DNA of 64,000 bases from Pseudomonas entomophila (GCF_029478665.1 NZ_JARPQB010000007.1:37343-101342), one strand, 5' to 3'. Shown: positions 16,019 to 25,883, counted from the first letter of the stretch. Numbers and translations: made by a program. The notes: a model not told the origin generated them from the sequence alone.

Positions 16019-16579
16019 TCAGTCAGTGGCCAGCACAGTGGCCGTGTCGAGGATACGGGCATAGTCCATGGCCAGGTTGCTCAGTGACAGGGCATGCACC
16101 TCTTCGGCAGGCCAGTGGCGGCCTTGCAGGTCGTGCTGGTCGAAGGTGTAGCAGGCATCGCCTACCACCACGGTGGCGAACCCCAGATTACCGGCCGAAC
16201 GCGCAGTCGACTCCACTGAGTTGTTGGTGATCACCCCGACGATCACCAACTCGGTGATACCGCGTACCTGTAGCCAATGCTCAAGGCCACTTTGGCAGAA
16301 CGCATCGGGCACCTGCTTGGTGAAGACGGCTTCGCTGGCCAGTGGCGTGAATGCGGCCTGGAACTCGCAGCCAGGCTGTCCGGGCCAGAACACCGATTCG
16401 GGATCGCGCGAAGCGTGTCGCACGTGCACCACTGGCCGGCCATGCAGGCGCCAGGCCACCAGCAATTCGTGCATGCGAAGCTCCGCCTCGGGGTTGTTGC
16501 GCCGGCCCAGGCGGGGGTGGTGGATGCCAGTTTGCATGTCGATGATCAGCAGGCTGGCGTTGCTGGTGAGGGCGGTCAT
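16019..16579 (-). CDS. Isochorismatase-fold hydrolase lacking the catalytic cysteine
   Basis: A 186-residue protein of the isochorismatase/cysteine hydrolase superfamily, with the starting 'LLIIDMQTGI' (catalytic Asp) and a Lys in 'AVFTKQVPDAF'. The position normally holding the nucleophile in G-x-x-T-x-x-C-V reads 'GVITNNSVESTAR', so Ser replaces Cys. Amidase chemistry is therefore doubtful; isochorismatase-like vinyl ether hydrolysis, which does not need Cys, or another reaction is possible. Confidence 0.8.
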   Translation of the reverse strand: MTALTSNASLLIIDMQTGIHHPRLGRRNNPEAELRMHELLVAWRLHGRPVVHVRHASRDPESVFWPGQPGCEFQAAFTPLASEAVFTKQVPDAFCQSGLEHWLQVRGITELVIVGVITNNSVESTARSAGNLGFATVVVGDACYTFDQHDLQGRHWPAEEVHALSLSNLAMDYARILDTATVLATD

Positions 16580-16803
16580 GCGTGGGGCGCTCGTCGGTGA
16601 GTTTCACGGACCGTAGCACAGCTCGCGCCGGCAGCGGATCAGCGCTCCATCTGATCCGCTTTTTTTCCTCGAACCTGCATCTGTAACCGTATCAGTAAGG
16701 CGCTGACAATAGCCACCAGGCCCAGCCTTGCGAACCGGCGTGCTGGGCAGGGTGGCCTCCCTCGGCCGGCCCCGCCGTCTAGTCATCACATTGTAGAGGT
16801 TCC

Positions 16804-16887
16804 AATGGGCAAGCTCGCTCTGTTCCTGGGTGGTTTTCTGCTGCTGACCATCATGATTGGCCTGCTGGGAACCATCCCGCCAAGCTG
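16804..16887 (+). CDS. 27-residue single-span membrane peptide
   Basis: ATG 16804 opens a 27-codon frame that is almost entirely one membrane helix ('GKLALFLGGFLLLTIMIGLL'), ending TIPPS. No strong ribosome site is seen (AGAGGTTCCA precedes it). Size and composition fit small regulatory membrane peptides, but codon count is too low to be sure. Confidence 0.4.
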
Positions 16888-17094
16888 ACACGCACATTTT
16901 CCTTGTCTCAGCCCGCCTCGCCGCAAGGCGGGCTCGATCCCTCCCCCTGGCTGGCAAGCCGTCTTTTTGCAGTTGTCTGGACAAGCGGTAGCTGCAAGTC
17001 ATTCTCAAGTGCAGGACGCTCGTGTAATCTCGCGCCCCCATCTATCAGGTCCGGGCACACGGGCCAATCACCTGCCTTGGAGTCGAAGTTCACT

Positions 17095-17289
17095 ATGGAA
17101 TGCAAGAAAGGCACTGCAGCGATGCTGGAGTGGCGCGGTCGTTTTCTTGGAGAAGGTATCCTGCACGAAGAAGATTATGACCAGGCACTGCGCCGTGCCG
17201 AGGCGTTGGAGCGTTCCGGGGTGATCAGCCCAAGCGAGTGGATTGAACTGGTCAGGTTGGCCAATGCGGCTTTGCTGCGATTGCGATAA
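17095..17289 (+). CDS. Hypothetical 64-residue protein
   Basis: A small protein ('MECKKGTAAMLEWRGRFLGE...'), helical and rich in charged residues, convergent with the LysR gene. The family is not recognised. Base composition and codon use look normal for the chromosome. Confidence 0.55.
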   Translation: MECKKGTAAMLEWRGRFLGEGILHEEDYDQALRRAEALERSGVISPSEWIELVRLANAALLRLR

Positions 17290-17406
17290 GTCCTACAGCC
17301 CCTGCTGAAACTGTCCACAAAAAACGTGGGTAGGTCTGTGGATAAAACGCTACAGGCCAGTATTCGCAGGGGTTCTGTTAGATTGAGCAGAATTTGAACA
17401 GCCTTT

Positions 17407-18324
17407 TCACTCAGGTATCTGCGGCCGAGGATGAGCCTCGCGCAAGGCCTGCAGCAGTTCGCGAACCCGTGCAGGCATATTGCCTGCGGGGTACACCGCA
17501 TGCATCTGTGGGTCATGGCCGCTACTAGAGGTCAGGTGGTACTCCGGGCAGATCTTCACCAGGCGTCCAGCCTGCACGTGTGGCTCGGCCAGCCAGTCGG
17601 CCAATCGCGCGATACCCGCGCCAGCCAATGTACTTTGCAATACGGCGACGCCCGAACCCAGCCGTAACCGTGGTTGTGGGCGCAGGCTGGTGATCTGGCC
17701 GTCGCGGCAGAAGTGCCAGGCCTTGAGGATGCGCGGGGCGGTGTGCAGGATCAGCGCGTGCCGCTCCAGCTCGTCCAGCGTTGTGGGTGTACCTGCGCAC
17801 GCCAGATAGCGTGGGCTGGCATAGAGGTAGCGACGATAAGCCCACAGTGGGTAGCCGATCAGTTCACTGGACTGTGGAAAAGCTCCGCGGATGACGAAGT
17901 CGAACTTGCCCTGCAACGGGTCGAGCGCCTGGTCGCCGAACTGCACGTCGAGGGTCACTTTCGGGTGGCGCTGGGAGAATTCGGCCAGTACCGAGGGCAG
18001 CACATGCTGGGCCAGCGCCTCGGGTGCGGCCAGGCGGATCCAGCCCTGGGCCGAGCCGGTCAGTGCCGCGAGCTCGTCGGCGGCATCCCGTTGCACATCC
18101 AGCAAGCGCTCGGCGTGGGGCAGCAGCCGCTCACCGGCCTCGGTCAGGCTGACGGCACTGGCACTGCGATTGAACAGCTTGGCGCCGGTATTGTCCTCGA
18201 GCGCCTGTACCGCTCGGGTCACGGCGCTGGGCGAACGTCCCAGCGAACGGGCAGCGCTGATGAAGCTGCGCTTGTGCGCAACGCTGACGAAGGCTTGTAT
18301 CTCGCGCAACATATCCAGGGCCAT
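17407..18324 (-). CDS. LysR family transcriptional regulator
   Basis: A 305-residue regulator with an N-terminal winged helix-turn-helix (residues about 1-60: 'FVSVAHKRSFISAARSLGRSPSAVTRAVQALEDNTGAKLFNRS') and a periplasmic-binding-protein-like effector domain. It is divergent from the TSUP transporter gene with about 100 bases between, so it probably regulates that gene and itself. The inducer is unknown. Confidence 0.85.
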   Translation of the reverse strand: MALDMLREIQAFVSVAHKRSFISAARSLGRSPSAVTRAVQALEDNTGAKLFNRSASAVSLTEAGERLLPHAERLLDVQRDAADELAALTGSAQGWIRLAAPEALAQHVLPSVLAEFSQRHPKVTLDVQFGDQALDPLQGKFDFVIRGAFPQSSELIGYPLWAYRRYLYASPRYLACAGTPTTLDELERHALILHTAPRILKAWHFCRDGQITSLRPQPRLRLGSGVAVLQSTLAGAGIARLADWLAEPHVQAGRLVKICPEYHLTSSSGHDPQMHAVYPAGNMPARVRELLQALREAHPRPQIPE

Positions 18325-18423
18325 GGGTTTTACTCATTGCGGTTTTTGCAATATGGCATTTCAACACAAGCGCGATGCTTTGATTAGTCTGGCAGCCAGT
18401 TTTCCCCTGCCCGGACATTCAAC

Positions 18424-19185
18424 ATGATGGATATTGCCCTGCTTTCACTGTTCGCCTTCGCCGCCGGTTTGATCGATGCCGCCGTGGGAGGTGGCGGGCT
18501 GATCCAGATCCCGGCGCTGTTCAACGTGTTGCCGAACGCACAACCTGCCGCGTTGCTCGGTAGCAACAAGCTGGCGTCGGTGTGCGGCACAAGCTTTGCC
18601 GCGCGCTCGTTCATTCGCAAGGTGAAGCTGGACTGGGGGCTGATCGTGCCTGCGGCGTTGAGCGCCTTCGTCATGTCGTTCTTCGGCGCGGCCACGGTAT
18701 CGCTGGTGCCAGCGAGCGTGATGCGGCCGATGGTGCTGGTGCTGATCGTGGTGATGGCGGTCTACACCTTCTGCAAGAAGGATTTCGGTACCCTGCACAA
18801 GCCCACTGTGATTGGCCGCAGGGAACAATGCCTGGCGGTGCTGATCGGTGGCGCCATCGGCTTTTACGACGGGCTGTTCGGCCCGGGTACCGGCAGCTTC
18901 CTGATCTTCCTGTTCATTCGCTTCTTCGCCCTGGACTTCCTGCATGCCTCGGCGTCGGCCAAGTTGGTCAATATCGCCACCAACCTGGCCGCGCTGGTGT
19001 TCTTCATCCCTTCCGGCAATGTGCTATGGGCCATCGCCCTGCCCATGGCGGTGTTCAACATCCTTGGCGCGCTGACGGGAACCTGGCTGGCTGTGCGCAA
19101 GGGGGCAGGCTTTGTGCGGGGGTTGTTCCTGATCCTGCTCTGCGTGCTGATTGCCAAGCTGAGCTGGGACCTGCTGGCCAGTTGA
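18424..19185 (+). CDS. TSUP family (TauE/SafE) anion exporter
   Basis: A 253-residue inner-membrane protein with about eight hydrophobic segments. The family signature appears twice: 'AAGLIDAAVGGGGLIQIPAL' at about 13-32 and 'GGAIGFYDGLFGPGTGSFL' at about 142-160. Members export sulfite, sulfoacetate or related organic sulfur anions. Divergent from a LysR regulator, which is likely its regulator. The actual substrate is not predictable. Confidence 0.85.
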   Translation: MMDIALLSLFAFAAGLIDAAVGGGGLIQIPALFNVLPNAQPAALLGSNKLASVCGTSFAARSFIRKVKLDWGLIVPAALSAFVMSFFGAATVSLVPASVMRPMVLVLIVVMAVYTFCKKDFGTLHKPTVIGRREQCLAVLIGGAIGFYDGLFGPGTGSFLIFLFIRFFALDFLHASASAKLVNIATNLAALVFFIPSGNVLWAIALPMAVFNILGALTGTWLAVRKGAGFVRGLFLILLCVLIAKLSWDLLAS

Positions 19186-19186
19186 C

Positions 19187-20596
19187 TCAGACCAGCTGGC
19201 GTAGCGTCTCGGCTTGCTCGATGCGATTGCGGCCATGCGCTTTTGCCCGGTACAAGGCCAGGTCGGCCTGGGCCAGCAGTTCGTCGAGGCTGGAGGATGG
19301 ATGTTCGCTGGAGCAACCCGCCAGGCCGATGCTGACGGTGATCTGCAGGCGTTGATCCGCTTGGCTGATGTACAGCTCCTGCACCGTGCGGCGCAGGCGT
19401 TCGGCGCTGAACCTGGCCTGTTCGAGCGCAAGCCCGGGCATGACGATGGCGAACTCTTCACCTCCCAGGCGGGCGAACAGTTCGCCTTCATGCAACTGAT
19501 CCTGCAGGGCCAGGGAGAATTGACGCAGCACCTGGTCGCCAAGTGCGTGGCCATGGCGATCGTTGATCGTCTTGAAGTGGTCGATGTCGAGCATCATCAA
19601 GGTCAGCGGCATGGGCTGGGCATCTTGCTTACGGCTCTGCAGCAGGGTGTTGGCGCGCTGGGTGAAGGCGCTGCGGGTGAGGGCGCCGGTCAGGTGATCG
19701 ATGGAGGCCTGGTGCGCCAGGCGGGCCACCAGGTTGCGGTTGGCGCTGCTCACACAGGCCAGTACCAGCGGGCCCAGCACGAGCATGGCGATGCCCAGCC
19801 GCGCCGACATCAATGCGGTGACCCCAGGCTCGCTCTGCGGCACGCTGAAATGCATGAGGTTCTGCGCCACGGCGACGATCAGCGTGCTACCGGCGGTCAG
19901 CGCCAGCAGCGAAACCAGGAACGGCGTGTAGCTCAACGCACACCACAGCAGTGCGGCGATGGGGAAGGCGATGGCGCCGGGGCCGCCGAAGGCGATGCTC
20001 AGGGCGAGGGAGGCCAGCAGTACCAGCAACGGCGCAATAGGGATTGACTGGCTGCCGCTGCGTGTCAGGGCGCGGGGCGAGGGGGCGGTGAGCAGCACCG
20101 GCAAGACCAGCACGCTGGTGGATAACTGCTCGCTGAACCAGGCCAGCCAGGTGGCGCGCAAGGATTGCTCGAACCACGGTGTGGCCATCACGCAGGCCAG
20201 GCTGGCGGCCACCGCGGCACCGGCGGCGCAGGCGCCGAACAGGCAAAGCGTGCCGTGTGGTGTTCGCAGGCGACGGTGCTGGCGCGGCAGGCGTGATACC
20301 AGGTACCAGATGGTGGCGATGGCGCCCAGGTTGCACAAATTGAACCACAGGGCCGGTTGCCAGGCTGTCCCGCAGGCCAGGTCGGCGATGACCATGGCCA
20401 GGTAGACCAGGCCGAAACCTGCCGGCGTGGCTTGGCGTGGGTTGCGCAGCAATACGCCGGCGAGCACTGCGTTGACCGGCCAGAACAGTGAAAGGGACTC
20501 GATCGGCCGGGCCAGGATGCCGCCCAGGGTCAGAGCCAAGGTGAGGCCGAACAGGATCAGGGCTGGCAGCAGGCGCGAAGTGACTGGAGACACCAT
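19187..20596 (-). CDS. MASE1-GGDEF membrane diguanylate cyclase
   Basis: A 469-residue protein from ATG 20596 (a TTG at 20611 is possible). Residues 1-285 contain eight or so membrane segments with the 'LFWPVNAVLAGVLLR' pattern of a MASE1 sensor. Residues about 300-465 are a GGDEF domain with an active GGEEF motif. No RxxD is found five residues upstream ('HEGELFARLGGEEF'), so product inhibition through the I-site is not expected. It should make c-di-GMP in response to an unknown membrane signal. Confidence 0.85.
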   Translation of the reverse strand: MVSPVTSRLLPALILFGLTLALTLGGILARPIESLSLFWPVNAVLAGVLLRNPRQATPAGFGLVYLAMVIADLACGTAWQPALWFNLCNLGAIATIWYLVSRLPRQHRRLRTPHGTLCLFGACAAGAAVAASLACVMATPWFEQSLRATWLAWFSEQLSTSVLVLPVLLTAPSPRALTRSGSQSIPIAPLLVLLASLALSIAFGGPGAIAFPIAALLWCALSYTPFLVSLLALTAGSTLIVAVAQNLMHFSVPQSEPGVTALMSARLGIAMLVLGPLVLACVSSANRNLVARLAHQASIDHLTGALTRSAFTQRANTLLQSRKQDAQPMPLTLMMLDIDHFKTINDRHGHALGDQVLRQFSLALQDQLHEGELFARLGGEEFAIVMPGLALEQARFSAERLRRTVQELYISQADQRLQITVSIGLAGCSSEHPSSSLDELLAQADLALYRAKAHGRNRIEQAETLRQLV

Positions 20597-20726
20597 AGGC
20601 TCGACCGGCAAGCGAGGACGGAATCCAGGAAAGCGGCTGTAGGCACCTGGGATGATGTCGTGTCAGTGTCTTTCAAGTCGCCAATTGATGTCAATTCACG
20701 GAAAACCGTGGGGATATTGCCAGGGA

Positions 20727-22556
20727 TTACAAGTCGAACACCCAGGGCACCATCAGCACGGTCACCAGCATGACCAGCAGCGTGAAGGGCACGCCAACCT
20801 TGACGAAGTCGGCGAAGCGATATTGTCCCGGGCCGAGCACCAATGTATTGACCGGTGACGAGACCGGCGTCATGAACGCCGCCGATGCGGCCAGGGCCAC
20901 GGTCATGGCGAAGGGGTAGGGCGACATGCCCAGTTGCTGGGCAGTGCTGATCGCCACCGGGGCCATCAGCACCGCGGTGGCGGTATTGGAGATGAACAGG
21001 CCGATCAGCGCGGTGAGGGCGAACAGGCAGCCGAGGATCACGCCAGGGCCGGCGCCACCGAGCAGACCGACCAGCGCCCCGACCGCCAGGTCGATGCCAC
21101 CGGTCTTCTGCAGCGCCAAGGCGAAGGGCAGCATGCCAACGATCAGCACCAGGCTCTGCCAGTGGATGGCGCGGTAGGCGCTGTTCATGTCGATGCAGCG
21201 GCCGGCCCCCATCAGCAGGCAGCCGATCAGCGCGGCGATGACGTTGGGTACCAGGCCGCTGACCATCAGCCCGACCATCACCGCCAGGCTGATCAACGCG
21301 TAGGGCGCGCGGGCGCGTGCCGGCGCCACCTGGTCGATCTCGGCGGGCAGGCTGAGCACCAGGAAGTCGCGTGGCTTGCCTTGCAGTTGGCGCACCGCTT
21401 TCCAAGGGCCGACCACCAGCAGGGTGTCGCCCAGGCGCAGCTTTTCGTCCACCAGTTGCCCTTCGATGGCCACCTGGTCGCGGCGCAGGCCGACCACGTT
21501 GAGGTCGTAGCGGGTGCGGAAGGCCAGTTCGAGAATGGTCTTGCCGATCAGTTGCGAGCCGGGCGGCAGCGAGATCTCGGCCATGCCCACTTCCTGGGAC
21601 TGGTCGATGAAGTAAGCCGCCTTGAAGTGCAGCGGCTCGAGTAACATCCCCTGGCACAGGCTGCGCAGGTCGTCGCGGTTGGCGAACAGGTCGAGCAGCA
21701 GGATGTCGCCTTGCTGCAGCAGTGTGCCGGAGTCGGCGGGGATCACCCGGGTGGTGAACTTGTGCTGGCGCTCGATCCCCACCACGTTGGCGCCGTGGCG
21801 GGTGCGCAGCTCCAGTTCGCCCAGGGTGTGGCCAATCAGCGGCGAGTGCGGGCGGATGCGCAGGCGCCGCTCGCGACCGTTGAGCTTGTAGTCCAGGACC
21901 AGGTCGAGCAGGGTGCGACGGGTCTCCACCCGGCCATCCTTTCGCACCTCACCATTGAGCCAGTGGCGCGTCAGCAGCATGTAGCCGATGCCCAGCACCA
22001 GCACCACCAGGCCGAAGGGGGTAAAGCTGAAGAAGTTGAAACCCTGTTCGCCGTGGCGTACCAGCTCACTGTGCACCACCACGTTCGGGGGCGTGGCCAC
22101 GAGGCTGAGCATGCCGCTGATCAGGCCGGCGAAACTCAGGGGCATCATCAGGCGGCTGGGCGAAAGCTGCAGGCGTGCGGCGATGCTCAGCACCACCGGG
22201 ATGAAAATAGCGACTACGCCGGTCGAACTCATCACCGAGCCAAGGCCGGCCACCGCGATCATCAGCAACACCAACAGGCGGGCCTCGCTGTTGCCTGCGC
22301 GTTCGCTCATCCACTCGCCGATACGGTAGGCGATGCCGGTGCGGACCAGGCCTTCGCCGATCACGAACAATGCGGCGATCAGTACCACGTTGGGGTCGCT
22401 GAAACCGGCCAGGGCCTGTTCCACGCTGAGGATGCCAGACAGCGGGAGCGCGAGTATCACCAACAGGGCGACCACATCCATGCGCGGGCGGTTGATGATG
22501 AACAGCACGACGACAACGGCGAGCAGGCCTAGGACCCAGAGCAGCTCATGGTTCAT
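20727..22556 (-). CDS. SLC13 family anion transporter with two TrkA-C domains
   Basis: A 609-residue permease from ATG 22556 (the reading frame extends upstream without a start signal). N-terminal about 180 residues and C-terminal about 200 residues hold the ArsB/CitM/SLC13-type membrane helices. Between them, at about 210-390, lie two RCK_C (TrkA_C) domains ('[25 protein letters not shown]...', '[20 protein letters not shown]...'). The order fits bacterial Na+ or H+-coupled sulfate or dicarboxylate transporters. Ion and substrate are not decidable. Confidence 0.85.
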   Translation of the reverse strand: MNHELLWVLGLLAVVVVLFIINRPRMDVVALLVILALPLSGILSVEQALAGFSDPNVVLIAALFVIGEGLVRTGIAYRIGEWMSERAGNSEARLLVLLMIAVAGLGSVMSSTGVVAIFIPVVLSIAARLQLSPSRLMMPLSFAGLISGMLSLVATPPNVVVHSELVRHGEQGFNFFSFTPFGLVVLVLGIGYMLLTRHWLNGEVRKDGRVETRRTLLDLVLDYKLNGRERRLRIRPHSPLIGHTLGELELRTRHGANVVGIERQHKFTTRVIPADSGTLLQQGDILLLDLFANRDDLRSLCQGMLLEPLHFKAAYFIDQSQEVGMAEISLPPGSQLIGKTILELAFRTRYDLNVVGLRRDQVAIEGQLVDEKLRLGDTLLVVGPWKAVRQLQGKPRDFLVLSLPAEIDQVAPARARAPYALISLAVMVGLMVSGLVPNVIAALIGCLLMGAGRCIDMNSAYRAIHWQSLVLIVGMLPFALALQKTGGIDLAVGALVGLLGGAGPGVILGCLFALTALIGLFISNTATAVLMAPVAISTAQQLGMSPYPFAMTVALAASAAFMTPVSSPVNTLVLGPGQYRFADFVKVGVPFTLLVMLVTVLMVPWVFDL

Positions 22557-22789
22557 GGGGGGAGGGGGTTCCTTCACACGAGGGCACGAAAGGTAATGGC
22601 ACCAGTGTGGCAGCTTGGCGTGAAGGGGGTGTTGACGTGTTGCAGTATTTTGCCGGAGGAGCATCAGCACGGTGTGCGGGTCCGTCCGGTAGGCACCGGC
22701 TTGCCGGTGCCATTCACCGTGTTGGCGCCTTCGCGGACAAACCCGTTCTCATGGAGCAAAACCTATCCTGCTGACCAGGCACAGCCTCC

Positions 22790-22875
22790 GTAGGAGCGGC
22801 TTTAGCCGCGATCACCCGCAGGGCGGGTGCCAGAGACCGCGATGCCCGTATCGCGGCTGAAGCCGCTCCTACAGG
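22790..22875. repeat. REP pair (BIME-like), GTAGGAGCGGC type
   Basis: GTAGGAGCGGCTTTAGCCGC and its inverted partner GCGGCTGAAGCCGCTCCTAC face each other with about 37 bases between. This is the P. putida intergenic REP in its paired form. It is in the gap between two divergent or convergent genes. Confidence 0.85.
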
Positions 22876-22903
22876 ACCGATTCAGTTTGGGCGGAGGCCT
22901 GAA

Positions 22904-23284
22904 TCAGTGACGGTGCTTGTGCTTGCGGTTGTTGTCGCCCATGTGGTTGCCAATGGCACCACCGGCCGCGCCACCCAGGCCTGCGCCAATGGTCGAGCCA
23001 TTGGAGCCACCCAGCTTGCCGCCGATCAGCGAACCGCCAGCTGAGCCCAGGCCGCCACCAATGGCCGCCTCGGTGCGGTTGCCCTTGCGCGCACCCACCG
23101 CGCTGCCGGCGGCGCCGCCCAGGCCGGCACCGATCGCAGCGCCGGTGCTGCCACCGATTTGTTTACCGACGACATTGCCCAGCGCACCGCCCAGGCCACC
23201 ACCAATAGCGGCGGTACCGTCACCGGCGAAAGCGCCTTGGCACAGCAGCAGGCCGAGGGCGAGAGAAGGCAGAGTCAGACGCAT
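22904..23284 (-). CDS. Glycine-zipper exported protein
   Basis: A 126-residue protein from ATG 23284, preceded by TGAGG. It has a signal peptide (to about residue 21, GAFA-G) followed by repeating 'IGGGLGGALGNVVGKQIGG...' runs of Gly-x-x-x-Gly, i.e. a glycine zipper, and a His/Lys/Arg tail. Such proteins sit in the envelope. The role is not known; next to it lies a small lipoprotein gene. Confidence 0.7.
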   Translation of the reverse strand: MRLTLPSLALGLLLCQGAFAGDGTAAIGGGLGGALGNVVGKQIGGSTGAAIGAGLGGAAGSAVGARKGNRTEAAIGGGLGSAGGSLIGGKLGGSNGSTIGAGLGGAAGGAIGNHMGDNNRKHKHRH

Positions 23285-23357
23285 GTTATGAACCTCAGGG
23301 GGAATCATCAGGGAAGTTGCCGCACGGTCAGCGGCGAGTCAGGGATGCAAAGACGTT

Positions 23358-23543
23358 TCAGCGGTAGTAGCGGTCACGGTACTGGCGGTCATCGTCATCG
23401 CGGTCGTCCCGGTCATGGCGATGGTGGTGCCGGTGGTCACGGTCACGCCAGCCGTCATCGTCGTCGTGGTAATGATGGCTGTAGCAGCCCCCAAGCAGCA
23501 GGAAGGCGGCAACCAGCGAGGCACTTGCGAGGCGCGAAATCAT
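23358..23543 (-). CDS. Small His/Asp/Arg-rich lipoprotein
   Basis: A 61-residue protein with a lipoprotein signal, 'LVAAFLLLGGC' (Cys20), and then a tail almost wholly of His, Asp, Arg and Tyr ('HHYHDDDDGWRDRDHRHHHR'). It could bind metals, but nothing more can be said. Arranged in the same direction as the glycine-zipper gene. Confidence 0.65.
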   Translation of the reverse strand: MISRLASASLVAAFLLLGGCYSHHYHDDDDGWRDRDHRHHHRHDRDDRDDDDRQYRDRYYR

Positions 23544-23726
23544 GAAGTAGGTCCTTGATCCGAATAGGTTTACCGGATATGCGATCAGACCTGGGCCGAT
23601 TCATTTGGTTCTTTGTCGCGCAAAATTTTGTCGTGACGTATTCATGTGGATCGCACAGATCTTGGGCTCACTCATGAGGCCTGCACGATGCTAGAGTCGC
23701 CTTCTTTTTTGTCCCGAGGATGGAAC

Positions 23727-24077
23727 ATGCGAGCGATTCTGCCGATCACCGTGGCGCTGCTGCTGGCGGGCTGTGCGTCATCTACCATGGAGGCGGCGCG
23801 CAATGGCACGCCGACCGCGCGCCTTGACTCGCACAAGACCCCGGACGTGGTTGCCCAATGCATCCAGTTCAGTTGGCAGGAGGAGTCGTCGTTCGGTGTC
23901 GATGCCAGCGGTTACCTGGAGGCGCGCAAGCAGGGTGGATTTACGGTGTACACCCGTGAAGCGGAATCGTTCGTTGATGTCTATGCACAGGCGGGCGGGA
24001 CGCGGGTGGACTACTACGCCCAGCGAGATGACGGCATGGCCCTGCGGCGGCGGGCGGCGGCCGCCACTTGCCTGTGA
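23727..24077 (+). CDS. Hypothetical lipoprotein
   Basis: A 116-residue lipoprotein: signal 'MRAILPITVALLLAGC' with Cys16, then a domain with 'VAQCIQFSWQEESSFGVDASGYLEARKQGGFTVYTREAESFVDVYAQAGGTRVDYYAQRDD', a pattern common in Pseudomonas lipoproteins of unknown function. I start at ATG 23727, not at the upstream ATG 23646, because the signal peptide begins here. Confidence 0.7.
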   Translation: MRAILPITVALLLAGCASSTMEAARNGTPTARLDSHKTPDVVAQCIQFSWQEESSFGVDASGYLEARKQGGFTVYTREAESFVDVYAQAGGTRVDYYAQRDDGMALRRRAAAATCL

Positions 24078-24127
24078 TGGTGGGCAGGGCCAGCTTCCAC
24101 TCCCGTAGGAGATGGTTACCCGGCCCA

Positions 24128-24152
24128 CTGTAGGAGCGGCTTCAGCCGCGAT
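24128..24152. repeat. Single REP element
   Basis: CTGTAGGAGCGGCTTCAGCC plus GCGAT is one copy of the same REP as at 22790, here unpaired, after the lipoprotein gene. Confidence 0.8.
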
Positions 24153-24263
24153 GAAGGCACCGCGGTTATACCCGAGCTGTCAACCTGAGGTTGACGGAGT
24201 GGTTGTAAGGCGATTCATGGGCGGTTAACGTGGCGCCACGCCATCAAGCCAAGGAAGGACCGC

Positions 24264-25085
24264 ATGAGCCGCTCACTGGAACTCAACCGCGCCAGCTGGG
24301 ATGAACGAGCCCCCCTGCACGCCGCGTCAAAGGACTATGAGGTCGAGCGTTTCGTCAGCCACCCAGGGCATCTCTCCGAAGTGGTACGTTTCGACCTGCC
24401 GCGGTTGGGCGACATCCGTGGCTTGCGCGCGGTGCATCTGCAATGCCATATCGGTACCGATACCCTGTCACTGGCACGCCTGGGCGCCCAGGTCAGTGGG
24501 CTGGACTTTTCAGAGGCCTCATTGCACCAGGCGCGGCAACTCGCCGAGCGCGCCGGAGCACGCATCAATTACGTACAAGCAGATGTCTACCGGGCGGCCG
24601 AAGTGCTGGAGGCGGGCAGTTTCGACCTGGTCTACACCGGTATCGGCGCCCTGTGCTGGCTTCCCAGCATCGAGCGCTGGGCACGCACCGTGGCGGCGTT
24701 GCTGAAGCCAGGCGGGCGGTTGTTCCTGCGTGATGGCCATCCGATGCTGATGGCCGTCAACGAAGACCATCAGGACCGCCTGCAACTGGATTACCCGTAC
24801 TTCGAGCGGGAAGCGCCGACGATCTGGCACAGCGACCAGACCTACGTCGACACCGACCAGGCCCTGACCCAGACCGAAACCCATGAGTGGAACCACGGCC
24901 TGGCTGAGGTCATCACGGCTTTGTTGGCCAGCGGCCTGCGGATAGCTGGCCTGGAAGAGCATCAGAGCATCCCTTGGGAGGCCTTGCCCGGGCAGATGGA
25001 GCTCGGCGCCGACGGCGAATGGCGCCTGCGCGAAGCACCTTGGCGCCTGCCGCTCAGTTACACGCTGCAGGCGCTCAAGGCCTGA
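24264..25085 (+). CDS. Class I SAM-dependent methyltransferase
   Basis: A 273-residue protein with a Rossmann-type SAM fold: motif I 'AVHLQCHIGTDTLSLARLGAQVSGLDFS' (about 53-80), acidic loop 'GLDFSEAS', and post-motif 'FDLVYTGIGALCWLPS'. Small-molecule substrate likely, because no RNA- or protein-recognition domain is present. AAGGA lies upstream of ATG. Convergent with the following SDR gene. Acceptor unknown. Confidence 0.8.
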   Translation: MSRSLELNRASWDERAPLHAASKDYEVERFVSHPGHLSEVVRFDLPRLGDIRGLRAVHLQCHIGTDTLSLARLGAQVSGLDFSEASLHQARQLAERAGARINYVQADVYRAAEVLEAGSFDLVYTGIGALCWLPSIERWARTVAALLKPGGRLFLRDGHPMLMAVNEDHQDRLQLDYPYFEREAPTIWHSDQTYVDTDQALTQTETHEWNHGLAEVITALLASGLRIAGLEEHQSIPWEALPGQMELGADGEWRLREAPWRLPLSYTLQALKA

Positions 25086-25088
25086 ACA

Positions 25089-25856
25089 TCAGGACAGGAA
25101 GCCACCGTCGACATTGAGCGCGGTGCCGGTGGTGTAGCTGGAGGCGTCGCTGGCCAGGTACAGCACCGCGCCGGCCATCTCGCTCGGGTCGGCCACGCGT
25201 TTGAGCGGGATCTGTTGCAAGGCGGCATTGCGGATGCTGTCGTTCTTGACCAGCGCCGAGGCGAACTTGGTGTCGGTCAGGCCCGGCAGCAAGGCGTTGC
25301 AGCGGATGCCGAACTGCGCGCACTCCTTGGCGAAGACCTTGGTCATGTTGATCACCGCGGCCTTGGTCACCGAGTAGATACCTTGGAACAGTCCTGGCGA
25401 GACGCCGTTGATCGACGCGACGTTGATGATGCTGCCCCCCCCGTGCTCGCGCATCAGTTTGCCGGCTTCGACCGACATGAAGAAGTAGCCGCGGATGTTC
25501 ACGTCGACGGTCTTCTGGAATGCGCCCAGGTCAGTGTCCAGCACATTGCAGAACTGCGGGTTGGTGGCCGCGTTGTTGACCAGGATGTCCAGGCGCCCGA
25601 ACTGCTCGCGGATGCCAGCGAACACCTGCTGGATTTGCTCCATCTCACCGATGTGGCAAGCCACCGCGGTGGCCTTGCCGCCCGCGGCGATGATCGCCTC
25701 GGCGACCTGCTGGCAGCCGTCGAGCTTGCGGCTCGAGACGATCACATGGGCACCCTGCTGGGCCAGCAGGTGGGCGATGGCCTCGCCGATGCCACGGCTG
25801 GCGCCGGAGACGAAGGCGATCTTGCCGTCGAGGTCGAACAGGTGGGTCTTGGACAT
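25089..25856 (-). CDS. SDR family oxidoreductase
   Basis: A 255-residue classical short-chain dehydrogenase. NAD(P) loop 'VSGASRGIGEAIA', 'NNAATNP' and the catalytic Ser-Tyr-Lys in 'INVASINGVSPGLFQGIYSVTKAAV' are present. It ends with the typical 'YTTGTALNVDGGFLS'. Together with the phosphotransferase just upstream it resembles the 3-hydroxyacyl or sterol-type gene sets found near acyl-CoA dehydrogenases; the exact substrate is not known. Confidence 0.8.
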   Translation of the reverse strand: MSKTHLFDLDGKIAFVSGASRGIGEAIAHLLAQQGAHVIVSSRKLDGCQQVAEAIIAAGGKATAVACHIGEMEQIQQVFAGIREQFGRLDILVNNAATNPQFCNVLDTDLGAFQKTVDVNIRGYFFMSVEAGKLMREHGGGSIINVASINGVSPGLFQGIYSVTKAAVINMTKVFAKECAQFGIRCNALLPGLTDTKFASALVKNDSIRNAALQQIPLKRVADPSEMAGAVLYLASDASSYTTGTALNVDGGFLS

Positions 25857-25883
25857 GCCGGGATTCCTTGTTGTCTGCCGGTG

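Noticed and set aside
22790..22875. CRISPR-like repeats
   Set aside because: Inverted REP elements scattered between genes, without regular direct repeats and spacers or cas genes.
22917..23291. Proline-rich plus-strand frame over the glycine-zipper gene
   Set aside because: It is the antisense of the Gly-rich repeats (GGN codons read as CCN); the minus-strand frame has a signal peptide and a ribosome site.
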